From contig JAFEUB010000916.1 of the NCBI GenBank assembly GCA_024529925.1, forward strand, positions 722,001 through 786,000: a stretch of 64,000 nt of DNA, written 5' to 3'. The position numbers and the translations under genes were made by a program. This DNA is from Ophthalmolycus amberensis (taxonomy: Eukaryota; Chordata; Actinopteri; Perciformes; Zoarcidae). The notes below the pieces were generated by a model. It was not told the DNA's origin, ran no database searches, and saw only the letters and a program-made list of their open reading frames with translations. This document shows, in pieces, positions 1 to 15,465 of the stretch. Each line of letters begins with the position of its first letter. Position 1 is the stretch's first letter.

Positions 1-2148
<2,148 letters not shown>

Positions 2149-5100
2149 TTACCGTATCAGTCCACTCTCCTGTTCTTTGTCTGTCCCCTCTTCATCACTC
2201 TTCTTCTTCCTCCTCTCCTCCTCCTCCCGTCTCATCTCCTCCTGCTCCTTCTCCAGCTCCACCTGCTCTTTGGCGTCGGCGTCCTTCAGTTTCACCTCCA
2301 CGTCCTCAGGAATGTCCACATCCATCAGGTTCTCCATCCCCTGCTCCGGCTCGTCTCCTATCAGTACCTGGAGGGAGACGGAGGACCGACATGTGCCAGT
2401 TTATTAGGTCCACCGAGTTAAAGCTACTATGAGGAACTTTCATTGACGGTTGATTGTGGCGGAAAGTGTTTGTGAGCACCAGAATATGGTGCAGCAATAC
2501 GACCTGGGTCTCCACTGCACATTAAAGACATACACCTGTGATGTTCCTATCAAAGCGTCTGCTGCAGGTCTATTGTTGTGCTTTTTGTTCCTGATTCAGG
2601 ACGTTATCAGACTGAAAAGTCAAATGATCTGTTCTGTCTGATTTAAGGTTAAAGCTTGTCACGGGAGGTCTTCATTCATTCATTATTCACAAAACAGATC
2701 AGGGTTCAGTTCTTCTGCTGATTGTGTGTGTATGAAAAAAAACAACGAGAATTACCTGTAATCAATTGGTCCAAAATATCTTGTTAGACATTTGTGCAAA
2801 ATTGTCATGATGAGCATATTAATTATTTAGTTATGGCCAAAGACAGTGATCTCTCATCACCAAATTCGAATCAGTTCATCTTTGTGCCAAATTTGCTGGA
2901 ATTCCCTCCAGACGTTCCTGAGATTTAATGTTCACAAGAATGAGACGGACGGACATCTCAAAAAAACATAATAAAACATGAAAACTAGGCTGTGATTGTG
3001 TTTGGAGTCAAAAACCATCACAAACACACGAATGATCCGTTTCCTGTTTTTGATTGACAGCAGCACACGGTACGATGGACTTTATTGTTTTGTTTTATTA
3101 AAAACACGATTTTATAGTGAACTATTATAATTCCGTTGGCCATTGTTTGGGTGCTCAGCCATCAGAGGTTTCTCATGATTTGGCGTTTAGTGTCACTCGT
3201 CGATGTATTTGACAGTAATAATTAAGATGAATTAGATCTTTCCTACCTGGACCAGCTTCTCACAGGCTGCTGTGACGTGGACGTCCTTCTCCCAGCTGTG
3301 GAACTCTCTCATGATCGGATAAACGCTCTTGTCTTTCAACGTGTCCCGGCCGGCTCTGGTCGCTGTCAGCTGCAAAAGAGACGAACGAGCAAAGTGTTCA
3401 TTATGAAAACGACACGAGTCTAAATGTACGTCTGTGTTTTTGTTTTGTGTCTGTTTTCGTTGCGTCGTACCATTAAAAGTGTTTCCAGCAGCATCTTTCT
3501 GATGTCGGGGTCGTCTTCTCTCTTCTTGTCCTCGGGGAGGTACTGCAGGTCCACCGGTAGACCTGAACACCACATCAACCTCTGTTACTCACAGCCAGCG
3601 TGTCCCAATATCACACTCAGCCCCAAGCCCATTGGTTCCTACTCAACACATAAATCATTCAAATATATATTCATACTGCTGCTCACTGTGGTTTATCAAA
3701 CGTTACTTTCACAGGAAGAGTATATATAGTAGTGCATTTATTGGGGATTATTTTCAGCGGTGGATTAATCCAGCAGGCCGGTGTGTGTGAGATTGAGTCA
3801 AAATAAACTAGTGTGTGTGTTCATGGTGATGAATGAATATGTCACCCAGTGCAACAGACTCATTGATGTGTTTTTAATAGTTCCTCCACAACAATGGAGC
3901 TCTATGAGCCAGAGGAAGAACATTTATCAGGGTTTCATACCAAGAAAACACTTTTTTGCTGTTTTCATGGTATTTGTTGACAAAAGGAAATATAGAGAAT
4001 ACAACCAGAGTCGCTCTCTAAAATATGACACACTCAGAAGAGTTGACTACGAGAAACACACCTTCGTTCTCGTCCTCCGTCAGCTCCTCCGGACCGGCCA
4101 GCGGCAGCAGCAGGAAGGGCAGGATGTCCACGGCGTCGCTGAGCAACCACTCATGCTGGGCTGCACAGACGGAGGAGAAGTTTGGGATCAGATGACTGGA
4201 GGCAACGCCGGACTACAGTTCAGTCACATGGTTTATTCTTTCGGTGTAAATTCATATTATTTTAGGATTCAGTAAAAGGCTTTAAAGGCTGTAAAATTAA
4301 ATTAAATCAAAGTAGAGGCAACTTCCCCAGATTCTGACGTAGATCACATCTTAAAGAGACACTTTTACACTTTCTCAACATGCATCCTATTTTAAATGCT
4401 TCTTGGATGCATTTACGATGTTTTCGTATCACACAGCTGTCCGATGCACATGACGTGTGGCGTCAGAGGTCTCTGTGCGTCTCACCGTGGTCAAAGCAAC
4501 AGTTGCGCAGCGTCCCTATGACTCCGCCTCTCCTCACCACCGACGCCCGGTACTGAGTGAAGGGAAACAACCTCTGGATTACACACCTGCAACACACACA
4601 GATAGTTACAACATGCTGCCGCAGCTGCACCCAAACGATGTCTAGATTTCTATTGACTCAACTGTGAATACTTGGATTGTAGTTGTTCAGAATACTCCTA
4701 GAACCAAATATTACCACTGATTTAGATTAATGCACTCTGACTAAAGCAGCAGCTTCAGTCCCCCAGTCTGTGTCCACACATGATGCGTTCAGGCACATTA
4801 TTTAGTGTGGGTCAACAAATAATCACTGCAGTTACCGACGTACAAATGTGAAGAGGAAGAACAATAGACTTAAAGAAGAAAATATGCTTTGGTTATCGTT
4901 GGTAGTTGTTGATGTATCGTTCACACAGCGAGTGTCGTTGTTGTGTTTAAAACTTTGGTCAATCTCCTCTTTCTTAAATTCTGACTGGCCCTGTATTAAG
5001 AAGGAAACGCCCACTTTTTACACATCTGGCAAAAATATCCGTTTTGAAAAAGTCCCATAACTGGGCGACGTAGATCTCCCCTCTGTCTAAACATCAGTTC

Positions 5101-6412
5101 TTGTCCTGCAGTGTTTTCGGTCACCTGTCTTTGTCCATCAGGTAGTTTCTGGCCTCGGGCAGCTGCGTCAGGTTGGACAGCAGCGGACCCAGATAGTGGT
5201 GCTTTGCCTTCTTGTTGTAGTCTTCAGTGCAGAAGATGTCAACCAGCTGAGCCAGACCCACGTCCTCCTGGAGGACCTGAAACAAAGAGGAAACACATCT
5301 TGTTCTGATGACCCGAGAGGCTTCGTGGACCTGTGTGGCATCAGCATCTCACTGAAATATGGTGAAGTCGAGCCCGGGACCCACCTTGAACACGGTCTTG
5401 CAGGTCTTGGTGTGGCGGGTCAGGTTGGACAGGATGGAGCAGATCTGATCAGAGAACAGGTACTCTGGATCCAGAAACTTCTTCAACAACACTGGAAGAA
5501 CTTTGACATCTGTCACCAAAACCTGGACAAGACATAACCAAGAACAGCTGTTTGTCTTCAACGAGGCTGTAAACACTGAATCCACAACATCTCTGAGTGG
5601 CCAACAGCTTTGTTTTGTTTTATTTCTCTCAATCAAGACGGGATTCTGCGGATCAATCAGGACTGGTCACCTGGTGAAGAGTCTCGTCAGCTGACAGGTT
5701 GATGAGGATGTAGTAACAGTCCTTCACGATAGCAATAGAGGGGTCAGACGTCAGAGCAAACACAGCAACCAGTAGGTCAGGTTTAGAGCGGAGGAAGCGG
5801 CAGCCGTCCCTGAAAACAAACACACACAAGAAAGCGAGTTACATGAAACGGTTTTATATCGTCAGGGTATTTGTGCTTTAATTGATAATTTAATTGATAT
5901 GCGTGTTAGAATGCTGCACCTTATGACCTTAAGATATGATAATAATGTGGTGAACAGGTTGATAGTCATGTTGAGGTGATGTGTCGGTGGGGTTATAGTT
6001 GTCTGTTTACTTAACTGACTATGGCATATTGCATATGATGAATCTCTGAAATGACTAAATAATGAATCTCTATCTATCTATCTATCAATCCATCCATCTA
6101 TCCATCTATCTGGCCTCAGGGGGCCGAGCAGAAACAAGAGTGATGGGTGGGGCTGGGCGATATGGAGAAAATCTAATATTATGATAGTTTTTACTAAATA
6201 CATCGATATTGAGGGTTTGACTTTCACAAAAATATTTACCCAATTCAGTTATTTTTAATAAGTAATGATCAGTAATGTGATATAATGACATCGTCGTCGT
6301 ACCTGTGTCCTGACAGTCCCAGGATGGAGCCTGTGGTGTGACCTTTGACATCAGGTCGTGTGTCGGGGCTCAGGAAGGAGAGCAGCTCTGCAGCCTCAGA
6401 TTCACTCAGCAT
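2149..6412 (-). CDS. hgh1: Protein HGH1 homolog, eEF2 folding factor (nine coding exons)
   Basis: Coding exons in transcript order are 6303-6412, 5671-5809, 5385-5522, 5125-5276, 4486-4586, 4062-4160, 3471-3562, 3247-3369 and 2149-2367. All joins are GT-AG and in phase, giving 390 residues, the length I recall for the human protein. The start is the only ATG in exon 1 (MLSESEAAELLSFL). Family landmarks are SILSNLTR, LGPLLSNLTQLPEARNYL, RRGGVIGTLRNCCFDH, HEWLL..ILPFLLLPLAGPEE, LPVDLQYLPEDKKRE, DIRKMLLETLLMLTAT and the C-terminal ACEKLVQVLIGDEPEQGMEN, followed by a charged Glu/Lys tail. These are the DUF383/DUF384 regions of an armadillo-like solenoid. In yeast and human, HGH1 binds nascent eEF2 and passes it to the TRiC/CCT chaperonin in the cytosol; that role is taken from the family. 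Nothing looks broken. Confidence 0.95.
2780..2960. repeat. Dispersed teleost repeat fragment in HGH1 intron 8
   Basis: The text TGCCAAATTTGCTGGAATTC followed by CCTCCAGACGTTCCTGAGAT and GACGGACGGAC matches a repeat I recognise as common in fish introns. The family name and edges were not determined. Confidence 0.45.
6061..6112. repeat. Imperfect TCTA tetranucleotide repeat
   Basis: Interrupted TCTA and CATC units in HGH1 intron 1, ending just before a fragment that resembles a hAT terminus at about 6145. Confidence 0.8.
6145..6300. mobile_element. hAT-like MITE fragment in HGH1 intron 1
   Basis: GGGGCTGGGCGATATGGAGA and the AT-rich text after it resemble the left end of fish hAT-type non-autonomous elements. 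The same GGGCTGGGCG core begins the complete element at 18951. No matching right terminus or target duplication was found, so this is a fragment or a diverged copy. Confidence 0.45.
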
Positions 6413-6480
6413 CTTCTAACACAGTCTGATAAACACAATCACCCTTCAGCTGGGACAACAGAACAGAATAGTAAACTACT

Positions 6481-6483
<3 letters not shown>

Positions 6484-6560
<77 letters not shown>
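6484..6560. repeat. (TA)n microsatellite
   Basis: Uninterrupted TA tract of about 77 bp just upstream of HGH1 coding exon 1, inside the presumed 5' intron. Confidence 0.97.
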
Positions 6561-6564
<4 letters not shown>

Positions 6565-7061
6565 CACTACGAGCCTCAATGACTGATCTGAAATCTGTAA
6601 AACAAAACTCTACATACATTTTTTTCCATTATTGTTGCTGACTACTGTGTCATAAAAAAAGATGCATTTGCTTTTTTCTCTCAACATAACAATGCCTCAA
6701 CAACAACGTTAATAAAAAAAAGAATACATTGTAAATCATGCAGTTGTTGGATGGGTTTATTTGTTGTATTTTATACTGTTGACACTGTGATATTAACGAC
6801 CAACGTCCACTGGGACAATAAAGTATCTTATCTGTCTTAAATAACAATAAATGATTATTAGGCCTAACGTCAAGTCCGCTGTTTACTTTAGTCAGTACGT
6901 TTGTTGCCATGTTGGATACATGATTTAATTACTCAGAAAATTAGTCAAAGTTTCCACGAAAGGAACATTTGACAGAGTAGTGTGCTGAACTCTTGGACGC
7001 TGAATGTCATTTAAGTGTCTGTTTAAAAAAATAATACCCACCTGTTATAAAACTAGCTTAC

Positions 7062-7230
7062 CTTTAACGAGCTATAAGACTTATCCACTTTTCATTTCAC
7101 TGTTTCACCTCTTTTATACTTCTCTCCTGACATTAAACAACACGCGTACAGGTTACATGTGGAGCCCACAGAGAAAATACCGCCTACTTCCGGGTTGTCT
7201 TCTTCTTCGTCTCATTTCCGGCAGGTTGAA
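7062..7230 (-). promoter_or_regulatory. hgh1: Probable HGH1 promoter and non-coding first exon
   Basis: On the minus strand, CTCGTTAAAG|GTAAGC gives a good donor at 7062/7061. TGTGTTAG|AAGATG, three bases before the HGH1 start, gives a matching acceptor, so a 5' UTR exon probably ends at 7062. Upstream of it are two ETS-type GGAA cores (ACCCGGAAGT near 7185-7194 and CCGGAAATG near 7214-7222) and a TATAAAAG motif near 7110. ETS-driven TATA-less initiation is usual for housekeeping genes. The transcription start is inferred, not seen. Confidence 0.45.
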
Positions 7231-7299
7231 CAGCGCTGAGTGGACGCCACTGTCCCCTAGTGTTCGCCACATGTGGAGGCCTCCGGTTTGACGTGCACA

Positions 7300-8990
7300 G
7301 CTGTATCTCGTTAAAGCTGGATAACATCCCAAAACTGACTTAAGGACATTTTGTACCATCAGAATGAGACAAAAACAAACAGTGAAACTATATTAATTTA
7401 ATTTTAAAGGTGAGGAAAGTTTCCATTGTTTTCTTTTCTACACCTTTATATATTTCATACTGTTTACATCTCTGTAAATGATCTCTCTCTCTATTACAGT
7501 TTGTTAATTGTATTATTACTGTACACCTGGTTTCCACAAATATATATTATTTTATTTCATATTTTATATATTTATACTTTATCCCTATGTTATGTTTCTG
7601 TACTATTTTATGTCTTAAATACTATTTTTTATTTTTATACATATTTGTTAGAGTACCGTTGAAGGGAGTCTGAGCTGTAAGATTTTCTTGCTCAGTTTAA
7701 TAAATAACTCATCTTGCTACAAAATACGAATTATATATTTACAGTTTAAAATACCCTTTGTGCTTTAATACTTGTTTTCACCTACTTGTATGTAGATAAT
7801 ATTTCTATGTTTTTCTTTGTTCTTGTTTTTAGCTGAATGTATATTTCTATCTTCCTATAAACTGTTCTGTGAGTAACAGTGAGAGCTCTTTGTGCACACA
7901 TGAATGTTCAACATTCTCAAAAGTGTATTTGATCTTTAAGACACATTTCTAAGGGATTGCTAATCACTCTTTTACCTCCCTGTGTGTGTGTGTGTGTGTT
8001 TTTTAGTATATTGCTTGATTATTTATATTGGTACATGTATCTATTGTGCAACCTCAGTATTTTATAATTGTGCGCTGGTCAGTTGCTCAATGAAACTCAG
8101 TTGACCGGAGAATTGCTGCAACCAGCAATCACCACTTGGCATTTCTCTCACATTCTTTAAAGACAGAATCACAGCAAAAATGATCTGTCAGGTGTCAAAA
8201 GAAGCACAGCAGAATGAAACATACCTCGAAGATGAACACAAATATTCAGCATCTAAATATTTGGTACTTGGCTTTTCTTTCACTCGTCATTAAAAGACTG
8301 AAATTATAACATTAATAGCGTCAATCACAAAGTGACATCCATGAACCAGCGCTTCATGTTGGTCACTGAATACGGTGAAACACCGGTAACCGGCTGCAGC
8401 TTCACCGTACAGACCTGAGATATGAATCTCCTCATCTGAGCCTCGACCACAACGTAAATATGCACCAAAAATGTTTAAGTAATCCTTTAAAATAAGACTG
8501 CCGCTTATTTTTGAGTAAAAATTAAAAATAATTATTGCATAATTAATTATTAAAGGCACCCGGAGGTATTTCTTCTTTTGGTTTTACCAGTAGTACACCA
8601 TGGAGCAATATCTTTATAAGTTATGTTTCATTCCTGACGCCATTTGTTCTCTTCTTCTGATCGACAGTAACTTACAAAGCCCAGAAATCTCAAAGGCAGT
8701 GAAGAAGACGACTAGAAGCCGGTAAACACAGATGTAAACAATGCTGAATTTAACTCTCCATAATAATAAAATGTACTTTAGACTAAGGATGCCCATTTTT
8801 GCATTTTGGTGAGAAACACTGCATTCAGAGAGCGCCGTTAACTTGTAATTTACAACAGGAGTTTCTCTTCTCGATTTAAAATAAGATACTAAAATGATAT
8901 TTGCAATTGTTTTAAGAGAAACTCGCGTTTGTGCGACTTCACAACTTTAGTTTGATCACCAGAAAACTTCACACGGACGTCTTTAAACTT
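7300..8990. other. Spacer between HGH1 and TMEM263
   Basis: About 1.7 kb of AT-rich DNA between the HGH1 promoter and the TMEM263 3' end. I see a short (TG)n tract near 7981-7999 and no exon-like open frame with plausible splice sites. Confidence 0.5.
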
Positions 8991-8999
8991 CAAAACTAC

Positions 9000-9005
9000 T
9001 TTATT
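9000..9005 (-). terminator. tmem263: Poly(A) signal for TMEM263
   Basis: AATAAA on the minus strand in the context TCAATAAAGT, about 1.0 kb past the TMEM263 stop codon. It is the best signal before the spacer and sets a 3' UTR of roughly 9006-10024. Confidence 0.55.
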
Positions 9006-10024
9006 GATATATTGGGGAAACAAAAACACAAACAAGACAATTCACATAGTTTAGGCCCACCAGCAACAGCTCCCATTCAGTCCAAAAGTTGCATTGAAAT
9101 GCTGATATTGCATATAAACGTTCACGAGTGTTGCCTGCACCGCAGCACAGTGTTCGCCTTCTGATTAAAAGGTACAGCTCAGCCGTCACTGAGCAGTTCA
9201 GACAACATCGGGAACTTTTCCTCTCAAAACAACCATCAATGAATCAAGTGCTGCTCAATGTCTCTTTAAATCTTTAGAAAACAAAAAGTAAACATTCTTT
9301 AAAAAAGGTCCAGCACGGCATTTTGACGTTTCACACATACCGAAAACAAAACACTTGAACAACAATAATAATAATAATATAGCTGTGGAAAAAGAGCTGA
9401 GCCCAGTATTTGTCTCCAGACATTTCAGAGAAGTGTACCGACACGCAGCTCCGAGGCTGCTGGGTGAAGGAAACGCCCCGAGGCTCCTCCAACGGTTTAA
9501 AGTAGGTCAGTCGACTGAACGATGTTGCCGAACCCTCCGCTCAAAATGCTGAAACATTTGTATTTTATTCTCAACACACATTTCAATAGTATTTCGATAC
9601 CTTGGAGTTAAAACAGCACGTTTAATTCTGAAACATGTCACTTAATGTGTGTAGGTTTGGAAAAGACTGAAGCGGAGGAAAGAGGAGAGCCTCAGTCTGG
9701 ATTGTAGACACATGGAAATATTCATCCCGGTTCATACGACCCGCCTGGAGCCGGATGATCACTTCCAGACGCATAAATCCTCCCCAAGTCACATGACGAA
9801 GTTCTTATGAAGCGTTTCAGTGACTCAGCATTCTGGAGATTCTTTGTTGTCGTCGGATTACTGAATCTGTATTTGCATTAAAAGTCTGGATCTCTGAACG
9901 GTGACGAGACCGGGAATAAGCATCAGAAGGCACTGTGTTTGATTGGCAGACAGAGATCAGCTGGCAGCCTCTCCTTGTTGGTCCATCATCATTATCGTCG
10001 TCGTCGTCTTCATCCTCCTCCTCA

Positions 10025-13000
10025 TCACTCGGCCTTGTCTTTCCTCTTGGAGGTGAACGAGACTTTGCTGGCGACCGTCGAGCCCACCGAGGAGACGCCG
10101 CTGGCCACGGCCGCCACCCCGCCCTTCACCAGCCCCACCCCCATGGAGGGCACCGTGGTCACGGCCGACTTGGTGATCTCCAGGCTCTTGCCGCCCACCC
10201 AGACCACCCCGCCCACCGCGGCGCCCACTACCCCCTTGGTGACGTTGAAGAGGCCGCCGGTCACCCGCCACATGATGCCGGGAGCCGGCACCACGTGGTC
10301 CTTACCGGGATCTGTGAACAAAAAGCAAACATACGCGACGCATCAATATCCAGTTTTCTACAATGAACCTATGAATAAAACTATGCCGTTTAGTTCCTGG
10401 ACACTCTTAAAGTTACTACAAGGATCCTTTCATATGGTGCTGGTTTTGTTGGTCCCTGTGGACAACAGCGGCTGTGTTTCCAAGCACCAGACTCCCTGAA
10501 GAAAACTTCTCATTTTACAGCAGCAGAGGTCTGACAGGGAGCCCCTCTCAGTCCTGGTTCTGGTTCTCCTGGGCCTCCCTTCCCTCCAGCAGGCCCGGCA
10601 ATACGGCCCGGGTCTCCAGCAGCGTGGTGTCTGCTCCCAGAGAGGAGAAGCTCTGCTCCCGACCGAAGGAGACTCTGCTGTCTCGCATCTGATGTAAACT
10701 CCGGATTAAGACAAACCCACGTGTTGAGTTGAACACGACTCTTGCAAGACACCCGTGAGCCTGAACTGAGGCACAGCGGTGCTTTGTGTCAACATGCTAA
10801 TACCAAAATGCTGACAATGACAACACTCACATGCTAACGTTTAGCTGGTATAATGTTGCGTTTTCCCTGCTCACCATCCCTAGTTTAGCGTGTTAGCTTG
10901 CTGACATTTGATAATTAATTAGCACAAAAAACACAAAGTACAGCAGAGGCTGATGGGAAATGTCTGTAGTTCTGCAGCTATTTGGACATAAACAAAAGTA
11001 ATGGACACATTAAATACCTATGCTTTTAGGATTCATCCTGTGGGAACCATGAATGTACCAAATTTCATAACAATCCATGAAATACTTGTTGCGATATTTC
11101 AGTCTGGACTAGATGACTTCTATATTTTTGAGTGTAATTGGTGCTTTAACATCTCTTTCTTAACAACCCCTCTATTAGTTTAGTAAACCGTCATCAGAAG
11201 ACACCGACAACAGAACAATGCTAACAGTGATGTTTACCGAGAGCAGCAGGAGACTAAACTGGTGCAAAGTGTCCCGGCAACACAAATAGCAGCTGTTACA
11301 CAAACAGACTAACTCCCCTGGCAAAACCAACACTTTCTGAAATAGCAGCAGCAACGTGTGAGCACAGATTGCACCATATTCCCCGCTGGTGTTTCAGCGT
11401 TTAGCCACACCCCTTGGGAGCTCGCCGCTTACCCTCGGTGGGCTCGCTGTCGACGGGTTCAGCTTCGTCCGGGGCCATGCTGGTCCCAGGCTGAGGCTCC
11501 ACGATAACGCTGTTCACATTCTGCAAAACAGAAAAACAAACTCTTTACTCCGAATAAGACAACTTTCACAACATTTCTCTACTTTTAATACGTTCAGTAC
11601 ATGCCGGTGTATCAAACCGTAACACTTAGATATGTGACATACGTACATCATCTTCATAATCTTGTTGACTTCTTCTTTGAGCAGATATTTCAATCTCAAT
11701 TTTGTAAATTCAAGCCTGTATTTCATATATTTAGACATAATTTAAAGGGGCTGATGAAACCTGATGATGTCAGAGTGATGTCATCAGGGTAGTCTCAGTT
11801 TAAACTCACTGAAGTTTAATTTCTAATAAAGCCTGTCTTATAAACTGGAGGTGTGGAGTTTGGAGGACGTTGGTTGTTTATTGGCAGGAAGGGTCTAATG
11901 AAAGATGTTGTCCAGCTGCATTGTGGGAAATGTAGGATCCAGTGTTTCTGTAGCTTAACTCATACTAGCATCACTCTGACAATATGTAGGAGGGATGTCA
12001 CAAGAAAACCGAAAAAAAAAATCTTTATTGAAATCATCAGGAGAGCTAGTTAACATTAGCGGTTAGCTGCTTGGCTAACAAAAGGAGCTAACGGCTAACG
12101 AACAGCGAGGTTGCATTGAGGTACATTATGCTGCGTTCAAGCGCTATTCAGTAAAAATTTGTATTGGGCGAAGTTTAATTATAACGTTAACATTTATGTG
12201 TTCAAATGCAATATTGTAAAAGGAATGAGTTTATGTAGAAGAGATTTAAAGCTTTGTGGTATCAAATTGAGCAACAAGAATCATGTAATTTCACTGGCAT
12301 TTGTTTTGACAACTATATTTCTGGTCCTGTGACATGACATCGCTAATCTGTACTAAACTAAAGTATCGTGTTAGCATTAAACATGTAGAAGTCAGCACAT
12401 GATGATGACTTATTGGAGGCCACTTTAGTAAATGTATGTACAGTCTGAATATAAACACTTTAATCCAGTCCTAAACAAACTACAGACTGGAAACCTGCTC
12501 ACAGGAATCCATTGACACTGAATTAAAGTTGGATATTCTTATTATATGAAAGAGAAAACTATTTCAAACCTCGTCATTCAGTGCGAGACAATCTACTTCA
12601 ACTGCATGACGGATAAAACAAACTTGTATAACCGGCTGCAGTCCTATTGAAATATCTGACATACTTATCACATATAAATATGATGTTTAATGTGACCCAG
12701 GGAGCTCAGTTTATACATTTGTGTTCATAGTCACTTTTTAAGCCACTGAAGATGGAATCATGACACAATTTGGCCTTTTTGCTCATGTTTTATGGTTCGA
12801 TTGATAGAATATAAATAGATAAAGTATAATAAATAGTTTTACAGACTCCTGTGACTGGTGTCCAGGTCTCTGAGTCAGTGGTTTTAACCCTTTATGACCT
12901 GTGGCCCTTCATATGAGGCCTCCTCCTTATTACAGGCGAGGAACTGCAGCTAAACTGTGACGCTTCGATTATGAAACGACACGTAGAGGCTTCAAAATCA

Positions 13001-13448
13001 ATGTACATGTCACACGTTTAAAGATAAGACTATTTCCTTTAATATAAACCACCACTCCACCCCCATGTCTGTCCTTCTTGTGACCCACGGAAAGGGGGCC
13101 TGTAGATCCAGCTCTGATAAAAACCTAACGTCAGAAAATGTGTGTTTTAGTTTAATTAAATGAGGATTTGCTGGATGAGAGTTTGAGCAACATTCACAGG
13201 AAGCTGTGACTCCTCGTTTAAAAGCTGCTGCACAGATAATGTTCTCAGAGAAGAGGCCACGTTTCACACTCATAAAATAAAACCATATTCAAACTCCACA
13301 TCATCACTCGAGCAGCCTGCAGCTGAAGAACTGGTCACACAGCCATGCTGTTATAACAGCCCCCCCCACACACACACACAGTTTATGAAGCACATTTGTA
13401 CTTATTCGAACACTAATAATGATGCCGGTTGGTTCTTACCTTCACCAT
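10025..13448 (-). CDS. tmem263: Transmembrane protein 263 (three coding exons)
   Basis: Coding exons are 13440-13448 (only ATG GTG AAG), 11433-11520 and 10025-10311, joined in phase to give 127 residues. The middle exon is an acidic, proline-rich N-terminal segment with two DE(A/P)EP-like stretches. The last exon carries the family core: RVTGGLFNVTKGVVGAAVGG, VGGKSLEITKSAVTTVPSMG and a glycine/valine-rich second hydrophobic stretch, then a basic tail ending KRKDKAE. Two short membrane segments rich in Gly, Ala and Val fit the two-pass prediction for TMEM263 (formerly C12orf23; about 116 residues in human from memory). Its biochemical role is poorly defined; it has been linked to growth in chicken and mouse. 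The tiny first coding exon is supported by TTCTCTGCCAG before it and GTAAGA after it, so a non-coding exon probably lies near 13560-13740. Confidence 0.93.
10785..11125. repeat. Dispersed teleost repeat in TMEM263 intron 2
   Basis: ATGCTAA/TGCTAACGTTTAGC words are followed by GTACCAAATTTCATAACAAT, CATGAAATACTTGTTGCGAT and ATTTCAGTCTGGAC. This is a very common fish repeat signature that I recognise by pattern. Its class was not assigned. Confidence 0.5.
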
Positions 13449-13974
13449 TGTTCCCAGTGCTTCTGCCTCAAACGCACCTGGCAGAGAAACTTGAGACAGC
13501 TTCTGTTTCAGCTCCCTAAACCTAAACTCTGCCTTGGAAACCTGCTACTCTGACTGTTAATGCCGTCTTCTTCTTCGTTGGTTTTTCGCGGTGTTATCGC
13601 GTTAAAAACTGAACTAAAGTCAAAATGAACCCGCTGCTTTTATAACTTCTCCTCACGCACGCACGCACGCACACACGGAGCTACGCAGCTCTCTTTTCAG
13701 CTCTCTTTGCTGGTTCTGCCGACGTGGCGCCTTCAATAGACACACACAGATATATACACACACGCACACACACACACTGTCAAAGTACACACACAACAAC
13801 GCACGGGACTTCCGTTTAGCCCCTTCAAATTAAAGCTCTTCTCGGTGACGAGGTGGACTACTTCAAGGTGATAAAGTGAGTGTTAGAGGTGGAAGTATTC
13901 AGGTAAAAGTAACAATTAAACACTGTAAAAAGTACGTTGTACCAATTAAAGCTATACATTTAAAATGCAATCTA

Positions 13975-14370
13975 AAGGGACAGTTCACCCTTTAAATAAA
14001 AATGTATATTTCCCCCTCTTCTCCTCAGTGCTGTTTATGATTTTTTTGTTTTGGTGAGAGTTGCCTAGTTTTGGAGACATATCATCCGTAGTGCCTCCGA
14101 TAAAGAAAGAAGCGTTGAACAAATCTTCATAAAAATTAAAACTGACACATCTTGGGGCGACAAGACTCTTCTGCCAATAATGTGGAAGTTTTCTGTGGAG
14201 GAAACTGAAGTTCAGACAAATTCAGTGCGTTTACGCAATGTCTAAAATACACAGACATGACCGGAACTGTTTCAGTATTCTTTTTGTTAAGTCTGCTTTT
14301 ATAAATAGGAAATATGTACTTATATTTTTTTCTAGCATTCGTCGATCAATGGCTGCTGTTTGATTCCACA
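13975..14370. repeat. Dispersed teleost repeat, GGGACAGTTCACCC type
   Basis: It begins AAAGGGACAGTTCACCCTTT and continues with GGTGAGAGTTGCCTAGTTTT and GGAGACATATCATCCGTAGT, words I recognise from an abundant fish repeat. The right edge is uncertain. Confidence 0.5.
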
Positions 14371-14616
14371 GTAAAAGATGCCACTCTGGCTGTTTTCATA
14401 ACCTCAAGCTAATTTGTTTCGGACCATTATTGTGAAAACCGGAAGTCGCGTGTGGGAGGTTGCTGCAGCTTCAGCTCCGGATCCAACTCCGGTTCCAGCT
14501 CAGGATCCAGCTCCGGACACTGCATCACCAGAACACTGTGTGTACTATGTGACATTAATGTTTCTGACCTATGATGGAGATGGAAAGGGAGACTCACGTG
14601 TAAAGTGGCATGTGCT

Positions 14617-14643
14617 GCACACACGCACACACACACACACACA

Positions 14644-14694
<51 letters not shown>

Positions 14695-14717
14695 ACACAT
14701 ACACACACGCACACACA
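14617..14717. repeat. (CA)n microsatellite
   Basis: About 100 bp of nearly pure CA with a few ACGC, ACTC and ACAT interruptions. Confidence 0.95.
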
Positions 14718-15465
14718 CAGACCTGTATTGAGTCACATATAGACCGCGACCATAAAGTTATAGATAGTAGAAATAGTCAAGGGTCAAGTGCTGCAGTGAT
14801 GTTGGCAGCAACTTACATTCACTATATAATAGAATAGAACAGAATAAAATAAAATAAAATGAAATAAAATATAACAAAATAAAAATAAAATTACTGTCAT
14901 GTACATTCACAGATATAAAATAGAAATAGGATTGTATTTTGAGAGCGGAACAGAATCTAAAATAAACTAATTCAAAATAATATAAATATATTATTACATA
15001 AAAATGGACAAAGATAAAATCAATGTGGATACACTAAATAAAAGACACATAAAATACATTTGAATGTATTTACTTTATTTCAATTCCAAATTCAGACTCA
15101 TTTTTTAAAAACGTTAATTCTTACCTTTATCTCACCTAATATGTTTGTTCATTTATATTTTGTATCAATAACCTAAACTTGCATGTTGACTAGTCACTGA
15201 TAAACTAGCATGAAATGGAAATACTCAAATAAACTACAAGCACCTAAAAACTGTACACAAGTACAATACTTATGAAAATGTACTTTCTATTATTATATCT
15301 TAACGTCGTTTTTATTTTGTTCAGGCATATTGTAGGACGCCGTGTTTGGGGTCCTCACTGGAGGCTCGGCGCCAGACTGCCCGGTACATGAAGCAGAAGT
15401 AAATACGAGTGAAAACTAGTGAGAAATCTGTGAAATCAAGTCGTTGAGTCTTCAGTCGTCCAACA

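Larger units (their letters stand above)
13449..15465. other. Divergent spacer between TMEM263 and RBBP5
   Basis: The two genes are transcribed away from each other across about 2 kb. The left part (about 13560-13740) should hold the TMEM263 promoter. The middle has a repeat starting AAAGGGACAGTTCACCCTTT near 13975, of a type frequent in fish, plus a CA tract at 14617-14717. The right part (15330-15465) is the RBBP5 5' UTR and start region. Text near 13887 (GAGGTGGAAGTATTCAGG) and near 15220-15290 resembles parts of another fish repeat family rich in GTACTT words. Confidence 0.5.

Noticed and set aside
3781..4275. 164-residue plus-strand open frame
   Set aside because: It crosses HGH1 exon 6 (4062-4160) in antisense, and its ends show no homology.
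9935..10499. Two overlapping plus-strand frames of 143 and 186 residues
   Set aside because: They are antisense shadows of the GC-rich last exon of TMEM263, whose minus-strand frame matches a known family.
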